Positions 26,064-34,161 of a stretch of DNA of 64,000 nucleotides are shown in pieces. Within the stretch, counting starts at the first letter, position 1. Every line of letters starts with the position of its first letter. A program made the translations under genes and the position numbers. The stretch spans positions 119,922-183,921 of the forward strand of contig NZ_JAQGLB010000018.1 of assembly GCF_027853965.1 (NCBI RefSeq), given 5' to 3'. The notes beneath the pieces are model-generated. The model was given only the letters and a program-made list of their open reading frames with translations, was not told the DNA's origin and searched no databases. The DNA is from Saccharopolyspora indica (GTDB lineage Bacteria; Actinomycetota; Actinomycetes; Mycobacteriales; Pseudonocardiaceae).

Positions 26064-26086
26064 GAGAGGGCCGGGAGGAGGTGGCG

Positions 26087-26413
26087 ATGGACCACCTGAC
26101 GGAGATGCTGAAGGGCACGCTGGAGGGTTGCGTGCTCGAGATCATCAGCAGCGAGGAGACCTACGGGTACGCCATCACGCATCGGCTGAACGAACTCGGT
26201 TTCGCCGACGTCGTCGAGGGGACCGTTTACACCATCTTGCTGCGGCTGGAGAAGAACGGACTCGTCCAGGTCACGAAACGGCCGTCGGAGAAGGGGCCGC
26301 CGCGCAAGTTCTACGCGCTCAACGACGCGGGGCGCGCGGAGCTCGCGGCGTTCTGGGCGAAGTGGGAGTACCTCTCATCGCGGATCGACACGCTCAAAGG
26401 GGGCGGGAGATGA
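26087..26413 (+). CDS. PadR family transcriptional regulator
   Basis: A 108-residue PadR-type winged helix repressor: LKGTLEGCVLEIISSEETYGYAITHRL, EGTVYTILLRLEKNGLV and KFYALNDAGRAELAAF are the family signature segments. ATG 26087 is favoured by AGGAGG (26076-26081); GTG 26081 is in frame. Its TGA overlaps the ATG of the next gene (ATGA), so the padR-DUF1048-DUF1048 set is translationally coupled. PadR regulators often control membrane or exporter genes in response to stress compounds. Confidence 0.9.
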   Translation: MDHLTEMLKGTLEGCVLEIISSEETYGYAITHRLNELGFADVVEGTVYTILLRLEKNGLVQVTKRPSEKGPPRKFYALNDAGRAELAAFWAKWEYLSSRIDTLKGGGR

Positions 26414-26766
26414 ACTTCTGGGAGACGGTCACGGGAAGTGACCTGACCAGGGAGTGGAAGGCGTTCGAAGCCCGGGCCGAGGCGTTGCCCGCCGACTACC
26501 GGGCGGCGTGGGCGGAGATCAAGGAGCACCTTTCGCCCTACTCGGACTTCACGGGCCGCAACCTGACGCCGATTCTCGATGGCGCCCTGGGGCTGCTGGA
26601 GGAGACGGCGTCGGACGGGCAGAGCGTTCACGAGGTGCTGGGCGAGGACATCAAGGGCTTCTGCGCGGCGCTGGCCGGTGGAGAGCGGAGCCGGGACTAC
26701 CGCGACCGGTGGCGCGAGCAGTTGAACCGGAACGTCGCGAGGAAACTGAACCGGCTGGGAGGCTGA
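26410..26766 (+). CDS. DUF1048 family protein, copy 1
   Basis: A 118-residue soluble helical protein in the DUF1048 pattern: EWKAFEARAEALPADYRAAW, EIKEHL, then a helix with LEETASDGQSVHEVLGEDIKGFCAAL. DUF1048 proteins almost always follow a PadR gene, as here, and their function is unknown. The gene overlaps padR by 4 bp. It is related to the next gene, so the pair is a tandem duplication that has diverged. Confidence 0.85.
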   Translation: MNFWETVTGSDLTREWKAFEARAEALPADYRAAWAEIKEHLSPYSDFTGRNLTPILDGALGLLEETASDGQSVHEVLGEDIKGFCAALAGGERSRDYRDRWREQLNRNVARKLNRLGG

Positions 26767-26767
26767 C

Positions 26768-27085
26768 GTGGGCATCCAGGACATCATCGAGGGCAAGAAG
26801 CAGTGGCGGGCGCACGTGGCGCGGGTCAAGACGCTCCCGCCGGACTACCAGATCGTCTACAAGGAGATGCAGAAGTACCTGTTCAAGGTCGGGCCGGTCG
26901 ACCTGCCCGAAGGCCCCCTGCTCCCGGAGATCGTCGACTTCTTCGAGGAGGGCGTCGCGGCGGGCAAGGGAGTCCTGGAACTCATCGGCGACGACGTCGC
27001 GGCCTTCTGCGACGGCCTGATCAAGGACTCCCCCACCTACGCCGAGATCTACCAGCAGTCCATCAGCGGAAAGCCCCGGTCATGA
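26768..27085 (+). CDS. DUF1048 family protein, copy 2
   Basis: A 105-residue DUF1048 protein with WRAHVARVKTLPPDYQIVYKEM, EIVDFFEEGVAAGKGVLELI and GDDVAAFCDGLI, parallel to the preceding copy. The start is GTG 26768, 1 nt after the previous stop, with a GGGAGG-like ribosome site inside the upstream gene. Function unknown; co-expressed with padR. Confidence 0.85.
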   Translation: MGIQDIIEGKKQWRAHVARVKTLPPDYQIVYKEMQKYLFKVGPVDLPEGPLLPEIVDFFEEGVAAGKGVLELIGDDVAAFCDGLIKDSPTYAEIYQQSISGKPRS

Positions 27086-27163
27086 CCGGGCTCTCCGCCC
27101 GTCCCGCATCACGCCGACTTTGAGACGATCGGGTCGAACCGCGCACGAACGGGAGGAGAAGGC

Positions 27164-27586
27164 ATGCAGATCGGGGAGCTCTCCGAGCGCACGGGAGCCA
27201 GCCGGCGGTCGATCCGCTACTACGAGCAGCACGGTCTGCTGGAGTCGCACCGCACCGGCAAGGGGTGGCGCGTCTACGACGAGCCCGCCGTGCACCGCGT
27301 GCTCAACGTGCGCGAACTGCTCGGCGCCGGGCTGACGGTGGACGACATCCGGAAGGTGGCGCCCTGCCTGGACATGAAGACCGCGGACTTCCTCGCCTGC
27401 CGGAACAGTCCTGACGAGGTGCTGGCGATGTACGAGGGCCGGCTGGCCGCGGTGGAGGCGAAGGCCGCCGAGCTGGCCCGGTACCGGGCCGAGCTGGTCG
27501 AGCGCATCGCGACGCTGCGCGCCGGGCGACCGGACGAGGACCTCGGCGAGGTGCTGCGCGACGCCGAGGCGGAATCCGCGGCTTGA
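27164..27586 (+). CDS. MerR family transcriptional regulator
   Basis: A 140-residue MerR regulator. The HTH is MQIGELSERTGASRRSIRYYEQHGLL (residues 1-26) and the second wing contains RVYDEPAVHRVLNVRELLGAGL; a long dimerisation helix and CLDMKTADFLACRNSP precede a helical tail. The two cysteines could bind a thiol-reactive or metal ligand, but this is not the mercury-type arrangement. A 16-bp perfect palindrome lies directly after its stop, in the promoter of the downstream MFS gene, so it is the likely activator of that exporter. Confidence 0.88.
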   Translation: MQIGELSERTGASRRSIRYYEQHGLLESHRTGKGWRVYDEPAVHRVLNVRELLGAGLTVDDIRKVAPCLDMKTADFLACRNSPDEVLAMYEGRLAAVEAKAAELARYRAELVERIATLRAGRPDEDLGEVLRDAEAESAA

Positions 27587-27610
27587 CCCTGACACCGGTG
27601 TCAGTACTTA
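27583..27610 (+). promoter_or_regulatory. MerR-type promoter/operator of the MFS gene
   Basis: The perfect 16-bp palindrome CTGACACCGGTGTCAG (27589-27604) lies between TTGACC (27583-27588), which overlaps the merR stop codon, and a -10-like TACTTA (27605-27610) or a sequence a few bases later. A palindrome placed inside the spacer is the hallmark of MerR-activated promoters. Confidence 0.65.
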
Positions 27611-27622
27611 GCGTGCGGTTCC

Positions 27623-28819
27623 ATGAGTGCTGTCACCGCAAGCAAGCCCGCTCTCCCGAGCTGGCTGTACGTGCTTTTCCTCGCCCTGCTGGCCACGGCC
27701 ACCGATGAGTTCATCATCGCCGGGGTGCTGCAGGCCATCGCCGACGACCTCCGGGTGAGCGTCGCCGCGGCCGGGCAGCTGGTGACCGTGTTCGCCGTCG
27801 TGTACGCGGTGGGGGCGCCGACGCTCGCAGTGGTGTGCGAGCGGTTCCCGCGCCGCGCGGTCGTGGTCGGCGGGCTCGGGGTCTTCGCGGTGGCGAACGC
27901 GGCCGCCGCGATCGCGCCCGGCTACTGGTGGCTGATGGCCGCCAGGGTCGCTGCCGCGCTGGCCGCCGCGGTGATCGCCTCGGCCGCCTTCGCCACCGCT
28001 GGGGCCGGGGCGCCGCCGCAGCAGCAGGGTCGTTACCTGGCGGTGGTCACGGCAGGGATGACCGCAGCGCTGTTCACCGGTGTGCCGCTCGGCACCTGGC
28101 TGGGCGGGGCGATGGGCTGGCGGGCCACGTTCTGGCTGATCGCCGCGGTGGGCGCCATCGCGATGGCGGGTGTGTTCGGCACCGCGCCGAAGGTGTCCGG
28201 CGGGGAGGCCGCCCCGCTGCGCGAACGCCTCGCACCGCTGCGCGATCCCGGTGTGCTGCGGCTCGTGCTGGTCACGTTCCTCGCCGCCAGCGGCGGGCTG
28301 ATGTTCTACACCTACCTGGCCGCCTACACCCGCGAGGTCGCCGGGGATTCCGCCACCGCACTGCCGTTCCTGCTCTTCGTGGTCGGAGTGGCCGGGCTGG
28401 TCGGTGCGCTGCTCGCAGGCCGGGTCACCGATTCCTGGGGCCCGCACCGGAGCCTGCGGACCGTGATCGGCGGGCACGCCATCGCCCTGGCTCTCGCCGC
28501 GTTCCTGGCGTTCAGCGGTGTGGGCGGCATCGTCCCGCTGGCCGCGGTGATCGCTTTCTGGGCCGTCTTCGCCTGGGGCCTGACACCGCCGGTGCAGGGC
28601 AGCATCCTGCTGGCCGCCGGTCCGAGCGCGGGGATGACCGCGCTCGCGCTGAACATCTCCGGGCTCTACCTGGGCACCGGCGTCGCCGGGGCGCTCGGCG
28701 GAGCGGTGATCAGCACCGTCGGCGTCCCGCACCTCCCCTTGGCCGCCGCCCTCCTGATGGCGCTGTCCTTCGCCCTCGCCTGGGCTCCCGCACCCGCCCG
28801 GATCGCCACGCCCGCGTGA
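27623..28819 (+). CDS. MFS exporter (DHA1-type), MerR-controlled
   Basis: A 398-residue major facilitator protein with about 12 transmembrane helices, beginning SWLYVLFLALLATATDEFIIAGVLQAIADDL as in the AraJ/CmlR-like drug exporter group. The loop 2-3 motif is reduced to CERFPRRAVVVGG. ATG 27623 has no ribosome site and the predicted transcript start is only a few bases upstream, so the mRNA is probably nearly leaderless. It is expected to be induced through MerR and to export a drug or metabolite. Confidence 0.87.
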   Translation: MSAVTASKPALPSWLYVLFLALLATATDEFIIAGVLQAIADDLRVSVAAAGQLVTVFAVVYAVGAPTLAVVCERFPRRAVVVGGLGVFAVANAAAAIAPGYWWLMAARVAAALAAAVIASAAFATAGAGAPPQQQGRYLAVVTAGMTAALFTGVPLGTWLGGAMGWRATFWLIAAVGAIAMAGVFGTAPKVSGGEAAPLRERLAPLRDPGVLRLVLVTFLAASGGLMFYTYLAAYTREVAGDSATALPFLLFVVGVAGLVGALLAGRVTDSWGPHRSLRTVIGGHAIALALAAFLAFSGVGGIVPLAAVIAFWAVFAWGLTPPVQGSILLAAGPSAGMTALALNISGLYLGTGVAGALGGAVISTVGVPHLPLAAALLMALSFALAWAPAPARIATPA

Positions 28820-28830
28820 GCGCGGCTGAC

Positions 28831-28872
28831 GCGGTTCGGCCCTGCCCGGATCGCCGGGCAGGGCCGAATCGC
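28831..28872. terminator. Bidirectional terminator between MFS and carboxylase genes
   Basis: TTCGGCCCTGCCCGG (28835-28849) pairs perfectly with 28854-28868, loop ATCG, with extra outer pairs to 28831/28872. It lies between convergent stop codons. Confidence 0.8.
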
Positions 28873-28874
28873 GG

Positions 28875-30638
28875 TCACTCCTTGAGCTCGCAGAGGGTGG
28901 TGCCCTGGGAGACCGAGTCGCCCGGCTGGGCCGACAGGCCCGTGACCGTGCCCGCCTTGTGGGCCGTCACCGGGTTCTCCATCTTCATCGCTTCCAGGAC
29001 CGCGATCTGCTCGCCCGCTTCGACCTGCTGGCCGTCGGTCACCGACACCTTGACGATGGTGCCCTGCATCGGCGCCGTCACCGCGTCACCGGAGACCGCC
29101 GCTGCGGCCTTGCTCGCGGAACGCTTGCGCGGCTTGGCCTTCGACGCCGGGGCGGCGCCGGAGACCGCGAGCTCGGCGGGCAGCGTCACCTCGAGGCGGC
29201 GGCCGCCGACCTCGACGGTGATGCTCTGGCGCGCCTCCGGCTCCTCCGCCTCGGCGCCACCGGTGAACGGCTCGATGGTGTTGTCGAACTCGGTCTCGAT
29301 CCAGCGGGTGTGCACGGTGAAGCCGTCGGTGCCGGTGAACGCCGGGTCGCGCACGATCGCGCGGTGGAACGGCAGAACGGTGGCCATGCCCTCCACCACC
29401 ATCTCGTCGAGGACGCGGCGCGAGCGCTCCAGCGCCTGCTGCCGGTCCGCGCCGGTCACGATCACCTTGGCCAGCAGCGAGTCGAACTGCCCGCCGATCA
29501 CGCTGCCGGACTCCACGCCCGCGTCCACCCGCACGCCGGGGCCCTGCGGCGCGACGAAGCGGGCCACGGTGCCGGGCGCGGGCAGGAAGCCGCGGCCCGC
29601 GTCCTCGCCGTTGATGCGGAACTCGATGGAGTGGCCGCGCGGCTTCGGGTCCTCGGTGTGCTCGAGCTTCGCGCCCTCGGCGATACGGAACTGCCCGCGC
29701 ACCAGGTCGATGCCGGTGGTCTCCTCCGACACCGGGTGCTCGACCTGCAGCCGGGTGTTGACCTCCAGGAACGAGATCGTCCCGTCCAGGCCGACCAGGA
29801 ACTCCACGGTGCCCGCGCCGTAGTAGCCGGCCTCGGCGCAGATCGCGCGGGCCGCCTCGTGGATGGTGCGGTGCTGCTCGTCGCTGAGGAACGGCGCCGG
29901 GGCCTCCTCGACCAGCTTCTGGTGGCGGCGCTGCAGCGAGCAGTCGCGGGTGCCGACCACGACCACGTTGCCGTGCTGGTCGGCCAGCACCTGGGCCTCC
30001 ACGTGCCGCGGCCGGTCCAGGTAGCGCTCCACGAAGCACTCGCCGCGCCCGAACGCGGTCTCGGCCTCGCGCACCGCCGAGGCGTAGAGCTCGGGGATCT
30101 CCTCGATGGTCCGGGCGACCTTCAGGCCGCGGCCGCCACCGCCGAAGGCGGCCTTGATGGCCACCGGCAGGCCGTGCTCCTCGGCGAAGGCGACCACCTC
30201 GTCGGCGCCGGACACCGGGTCCTTGGTGCCGGGCACCAGCGGCGCGCCCGCGCGGGTGGCGATGTGCCGGGCGGTGACCTTGTCGCCGAGGTCGCGGATC
30301 GCCTGCGGCGACGGGCCGACCCAGATCAGGCCCGCGTCCAGCACCGCCTGGGCGAAGTCGGCGTTCTCCGACAGGAACCCGTAACCGGGGTGCACCGCGT
30401 CGGCCTCGGAGCGCTTGGCCACGTCGATGATCTTGTCGATGTTCAGGTACGACTCGCCGGGGGTCGACCCGCCCAGCGCGAAGGCCTCGTCGGCCAGCCG
30501 CACGAACAGCGCGTCCGCGTCCGGCTCGGCGTACACCGCGACCGAGGCGATGCCCTCGTCCTTGCAGGCGCGGATCACCCGCACCGCGATCTCACCGCGG
30601 TTGGCGATCAGGACCTTGCTGATCGGCGTCACGTCCAC
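28875..30638 (-). CDS. Acyl-CoA carboxylase alpha subunit (biotin carboxylase + BCCP)
   Basis: An approximately 587-residue biotinylated subunit of an actinobacterial acetyl/propionyl-CoA carboxylase. The N-terminal biotin carboxylase domain starts SKVLIANRGEIAVRVIRA and has AFGGGGRGLKV (ATP grasp), RDCSLQRRHQK and EVNTRLQVEHPVSE. A linker rich in Ala and Lys leads to the biotinyl domain with the biotin-accepting lysine in EAMKMEN. GTG 30638 was chosen because GAGGAG lies 9 nt upstream; TTG 30647 is also possible. It is the last gene of the beta-epsilon-alpha operon and supplies carboxylated CoA esters for fatty acid or polyketide synthesis. Confidence 0.93.
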   Translation of the reverse strand: MDVTPISKVLIANRGEIAVRVIRACKDEGIASVAVYAEPDADALFVRLADEAFALGGSTPGESYLNIDKIIDVAKRSEADAVHPGYGFLSENADFAQAVLDAGLIWVGPSPQAIRDLGDKVTARHIATRAGAPLVPGTKDPVSGADEVVAFAEEHGLPVAIKAAFGGGGRGLKVARTIEEIPELYASAVREAETAFGRGECFVERYLDRPRHVEAQVLADQHGNVVVVGTRDCSLQRRHQKLVEEAPAPFLSDEQHRTIHEAARAICAEAGYYGAGTVEFLVGLDGTISFLEVNTRLQVEHPVSEETTGIDLVRGQFRIAEGAKLEHTEDPKPRGHSIEFRINGEDAGRGFLPAPGTVARFVAPQGPGVRVDAGVESGSVIGGQFDSLLAKVIVTGADRQQALERSRRVLDEMVVEGMATVLPFHRAIVRDPAFTGTDGFTVHTRWIETEFDNTIEPFTGGAEAEEPEARQSITVEVGGRRLEVTLPAELAVSGAAPASKAKPRKRSASKAAAAVSGDAVTAPMQGTIVKVSVTDGQQVEAGEQIAVLEAMKMENPVTAHKAGTVTGLSAQPGDSVSQGTTLCELKE

Positions 30639-30695
30639 AGTGGCCAACTCCTCAACTCCCGGCGCGACGCCGGACTGGCGAAAACTCTTGTCTGA

Positions 30696-30950
30696 TCAGC
30701 CCGGCAGCGCTGAAGCGCGCCAGGCGTGCGGGCCGGGGATCAGCGGCCGCCGCCCGGCGGGGTGGCGGACCGCCGCGGCGGGGTCGCCCCACCGCGACAT
30801 CGGCTCGGGCCGCGGCTCGGCCGACGCGGCCCCGGCCGCGGCCAGGCCGGTCAGCGCGGCGGTCAGCGCGGCGAGCTCGACCTCGTCGGGATCACCGCGC
30901 ACGATGCGCAGCACCGGCCGCTCCGGCACCGCGTCCGCGTCGTGGCTCAT
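30696..30950 (-). CDS. Acyl-CoA carboxylase epsilon subunit
   Basis: An 84-residue protein with VLRIVRGDPDEVELAALTAAL, a Trp near the middle, and a GPHAWRASALPG ending, the pattern of the small epsilon subunits (AccE/PccE) that raise carboxylase activity in actinomycetes. It lies 22 nt after the beta-subunit gene and 57 nt before the alpha-subunit gene on the same strand, which matches the normal operon position. Confidence 0.88.
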   Translation of the reverse strand: MSHDADAVPERPVLRIVRGDPDEVELAALTAALTGLAAAGAASAEPRPEPMSRWGDPAAAVRHPAGRRPLIPGPHAWRASALPG

Positions 30951-30972
30951 TGCGCTCCTCCTCCGGCAGCGG

Positions 30973-32610
30973 TCACAGCGGGATGTTGCCGTGCTTCTTG
31001 GCGGGCAGGCTCTCCCGCTTGTCGCGCAGCATCCGCAGCGACCGCGCCACGTAGCCGCGGGTGAACGACGGCGGGATCACCGAGTCGACGTAGCCACGCT
31101 CGGCGGCGACGTAGGGGTTGCACAGGGTGTCCTCGTACTCCTGCTGCAACCGCGCCCGCGCCGCTTCGACGTCCTCGCCGTTGTCCGCGGCCTCGGCCAG
31201 CTGGCGCCGGTAGAGGATGTTGACCGCGCCCTGCGCGCCCATCACCGCGATCTGCGCCGTCGGCCAGGCCAGGTTGACGTCCGCGCCCAGGTGCTTGGAG
31301 CCCATCACGTCGTAGGCGCCGCCGTAGGCCTTGCGGGTGATCACGGTGACCAGCGGGACGGTCGCCTCGGCGTAGGCGTAGAGCAGCTTCGCGCCGCGGC
31401 GGATGATGCCGTTCCACTCCTGGTCGGTGCCCGGCAGGAAGCCCGGCACGTCCACGAAGGTCAGCACCGGGATGTTGAAGGCGTCGCAGGTCCGCACGAA
31501 GCGGGCGGCCTTCTCGCTGGCGTCGATGTCCAGGGTGCCCGCGAACTGGGTGGGCTGGTTGGCCACCACGCCCACCGGGCGGCCCTCGACGCGGCCGAAG
31601 CCGGTGATGATGTTCGGCGCGAACAGCGATCCGGTCTCCAGGAAGTCCTCGTCGTCGACGACGCGGGAGATGACCTGGAGCATGTCGTAGGGCTGGTTCG
31701 GCGAGTCCGGGACCAGGACGTCCAGCTCGCGGTCGACGTCGGTGATGGAGTCCGCGATCGCGCCCTCGGCGATGTCGGCGTCGAAGACCGGCGCCTCGGC
31801 GAGGTTGTTGCTCGGCAGGAACGACAGCAGTTCCTTGACGTAGCCGATCGCGTCGTCCTCGTCGGCGGCCAGGTAGTGCGCGTTGCCCGAGCGCGAGTTG
31901 TGCGTGCGGGCGCCGCCGAGGTCCTCGAAGGTGACGTCCTCACCGGTGACGGTCTTGATCACGTCCGGGCCGGTGATGAACATGTGCGAGGTCTGGTCGA
32001 CCATCACGGTGAAGTCGGTGATCGCCGGCGAGTACACCGCGCCGCCCGCGCACGGGCCCATGATCAGCGAGATCTGCGGGATCACGCCGGAGGCGTGGGT
32101 GTTGCGCTTGAAGATCTCGGCGTAGAGGCCCAGCGCCGCGACGCCCTCCTGGATCCGCGCGCCGCCGGAGTCGTTGATGCCGATCAGCGGGCAGCCGGTC
32201 TTGAGCGCCAGGTCCATCACCTTGACGATCTTCTCGCCGAAGACCTCGCCCAGCGAGCCGCCGAAGACGGTGAAGTCCTGGGAGAACACGCACACCTTGC
32301 GGCCGTCGACGGTGCCGTAGCCGGTCACCACGCCGTCGCCGTAGGGGCGGTTGGCGTCCAGGCCGAAGTTGGTGGAGCGGTGCCGGGCGTGCTCGTCGAG
32401 CTCCACGAACGAGCCCGGGTCCAGCAGCAGGTCGATCCGCTCACGAGCGGTGTACTTGCCCTTGGCGTGCTGCTTGGCCACCGCGCGCTCCGAGCCGGCG
32501 TGCACCGCCTCGTCGTTGCGCCGGTACAGATCCGCCAGCTTGCCCGCGGTCGTGTGGATGTCCGGCACGTCCGCCGGCGGCTGACCGACCGGCTCCGTCG
32601 CGCTGCTCAT
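30973..32610 (-). CDS. pccB: Propionyl/acyl-CoA carboxylase beta subunit (carboxyltransferase)
   Basis: A 545-residue carboxyltransferase. It has the two crotonase-like halves: ERIDLLLDPGSFVELD, SQDFTVFGGSLGEVFGEKI and MGPCAGGAVYSPA in the first, and FVDVPGFLPGTDQEW, ITRKAYGGAYDVMGSK and GAQGAVNILYRR in the second. In the Streptomyces PccB/AccB work the residue equivalent to the Asp of GAYDVM governs acyl-CoA choice, and Asp is the propionyl-CoA type, so methylmalonyl-CoA is a likely product. It is the first gene of the operon; a double TetR gene on the same strand lies 217 bp upstream. Confidence 0.92.
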   Translation of the reverse strand: MSSATEPVGQPPADVPDIHTTAGKLADLYRRNDEAVHAGSERAVAKQHAKGKYTARERIDLLLDPGSFVELDEHARHRSTNFGLDANRPYGDGVVTGYGTVDGRKVCVFSQDFTVFGGSLGEVFGEKIVKVMDLALKTGCPLIGINDSGGARIQEGVAALGLYAEIFKRNTHASGVIPQISLIMGPCAGGAVYSPAITDFTVMVDQTSHMFITGPDVIKTVTGEDVTFEDLGGARTHNSRSGNAHYLAADEDDAIGYVKELLSFLPSNNLAEAPVFDADIAEGAIADSITDVDRELDVLVPDSPNQPYDMLQVISRVVDDEDFLETGSLFAPNIITGFGRVEGRPVGVVANQPTQFAGTLDIDASEKAARFVRTCDAFNIPVLTFVDVPGFLPGTDQEWNGIIRRGAKLLYAYAEATVPLVTVITRKAYGGAYDVMGSKHLGADVNLAWPTAQIAVMGAQGAVNILYRRQLAEAADNGEDVEAARARLQQEYEDTLCNPYVAAERGYVDSVIPPSFTRGYVARSLRMLRDKRESLPAKKHGNIPL

Positions 32611-32826
32611 GCAACCAACCCGTCCTCGTTACCTGCTCGACCCCAGTATCCGCGCTCCGGCCGCTCGGCGGGCGCAGCACTGGCCCTCGCGGAGATTAGT
32701 TCGGCAGCCGTCTCCAGTCAATGCGGAAGTGACCTGCGGATAGCTCACCCGAACCGGCAACCAGCTGCGGATTCGCCGGTTAAGTGAATGACGGGTAGTC
32801 GAGGCTCACGCTGTGGCCGAGCGCAC

Positions 32827-34005
32827 TCAGCCGATCGGGGTATCCAGCATCAGGGCCGCTCCGACGCGCAGCAGCGCGTCCACGTCGCGGACCGCGCCGG
32901 TGCGCGCCATGTCGTTGGCCACCGTCAGCGCCGCCTGCACCAGGATGCGGGAGCGCACCTGGTCCAGCTCGGGCCGCGCCTCGCACAGCAGCCCGACCCA
33001 CTCGGCGACGTAGGCGTGCTGGGTCTGCCGGGCCCGGTGCCGCTCGGCGTCCGGCAGGTGGTTGACCTCGCTGACCAGGATGTCGATGAAGCGCCCGTGG
33101 TCGAAGGCGAAGGTGATGTAGGAGCGCAGCAGCTCGCGCAGCGCGTCGGCGGCGGCCGGGGTGCTGGCCAGGGTGCGTTCGAGCTCGACCTCCAGCCACG
33201 CGTTGCCGCGGGTGATCACGGTGCCGAGCAGCTCCTGCTTGCTGGCGAAGTAGTTGTAGAGGCTGGGCCCGGCGATCCCGGCCGCCGCGCCGACGTCCTC
33301 GGTGGTCACCTTGGTGTAGCCGGCGTCGGAGAACAGCCGCATCGCGGCGGCCAGCAGCAACCGGCGCCGGGAGGCGCGGCCGGCGAACAGCGCCGAGCGC
33401 TGCTCGGAGTCGTCGCGGCGCTCGGCGAACCGGTGCGGGGGCTGGTTGCCGATGACCACCACCATCGCCCGCAGCAGCTGCTCGAACTCCCGCCTCGGCA
33501 GGTCGACCTGGTGGTAGGACGGGCTGGTCAGCACGCTGAAGGTGCACCAGGCGCGGAAGCGGGCGTCCTGCCCGGTCAGCTCCGGCCGGAAGGCGCGGGC
33601 CACCTCGGCCAGGCCGCTGGCCACCTCGCGCAGCTCCTTGCGCAGCGCGTCGCGCTGCTCCTCGGGCAGCTGCCGGGCCTCGCGCTGCCAGAGCACGCCC
33701 AGCTGCCGGTGCTCCAGCGCGGCCGCGGCGAGCCGCTCGACCACCTGGTCCAGGTCGGCGACCTCGGCGGTGATCTCGCTGAACGGGTGCAGCTCGTCGA
33801 GCACCACCCTGGTCAGCAGCTGCTGCTTGCCCGCGAAGTGCCGGTACAGGGCCGAGGAGCCGACGCCGACGGCCTCGGCGATGTCGCTCATGCCCACCCG
33901 CGCGTAGCCCTGGCGGTAGAACAGGTCCGCCGCGGCCGCGGTGATCAGCGCGCGCCGGTTGCGCGGGCGCGTGTTCCGGGCAGGCGGATTGGTCACCTCA
34001 GGCAT
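32827..34005 (-). CDS. Tandem-domain TetR regulator
   Basis: A 392-residue protein with two complete TetR modules. HTH1 (residues ~18-60) contains GYARVGMSDIAEAVGVGSSA and HTH2 (~214-258) contains GYTKVTTEDVGAAAGIAGPS; each is followed by a helical effector-like domain. Such fused regulators occur in actinomycetes and are often near lipid or carboxylase genes. It lies upstream of the carboxylase operon on the same strand and divergent from an amidase gene. The ATG at 34005 has GAAGGGA upstream. The fusion would allow one polypeptide to mimic a dimer. Two different ligands are possible. Confidence 0.83.
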   Translation of the reverse strand: MPEVTNPPARNTRPRNRRALITAAAADLFYRQGYARVGMSDIAEAVGVGSSALYRHFAGKQQLLTRVVLDELHPFSEITAEVADLDQVVERLAAAALEHRQLGVLWQREARQLPEEQRDALRKELREVASGLAEVARAFRPELTGQDARFRAWCTFSVLTSPSYHQVDLPRREFEQLLRAMVVVIGNQPPHRFAERRDDSEQRSALFAGRASRRRLLLAAAMRLFSDAGYTKVTTEDVGAAAGIAGPSLYNYFASKQELLGTVITRGNAWLEVELERTLASTPAAADALRELLRSYITFAFDHGRFIDILVSEVNHLPDAERHRARQTQHAYVAEWVGLLCEARPELDQVRSRILVQAALTVANDMARTGAVRDVDALLRVGAALMLDTPIG

Positions 34006-34039
34006 CGCGTCCGTCCCTTCCCCAGCCGACCCCGAGCAT

Positions 34040-34072
34040 ACGTGCGCGGCCGGGGCCCGCTGCCGCGTACGT
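34040..34072. promoter_or_regulatory. Candidate operator of the tandem TetR regulator
   Basis: ACGTGCGCGGC (34040-34050) and its near inverse GCCGCGTACGT (34062-34072; 10 of 11 paired) flank an 11-nt GC-rich centre. It lies 35 bp upstream of the regulator's start and 90 bp from the divergent amidase. Evidence is only symmetry and position. Confidence 0.35.
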
Positions 34073-34161
34073 AGAACCCTTACCCGGCGGGTCTTTCGAT
34101 CGGGCCCGTCCCGGGCGATACTCCGGCGGGCGATCCACACCGGACGATCGGGAGTCGACGC

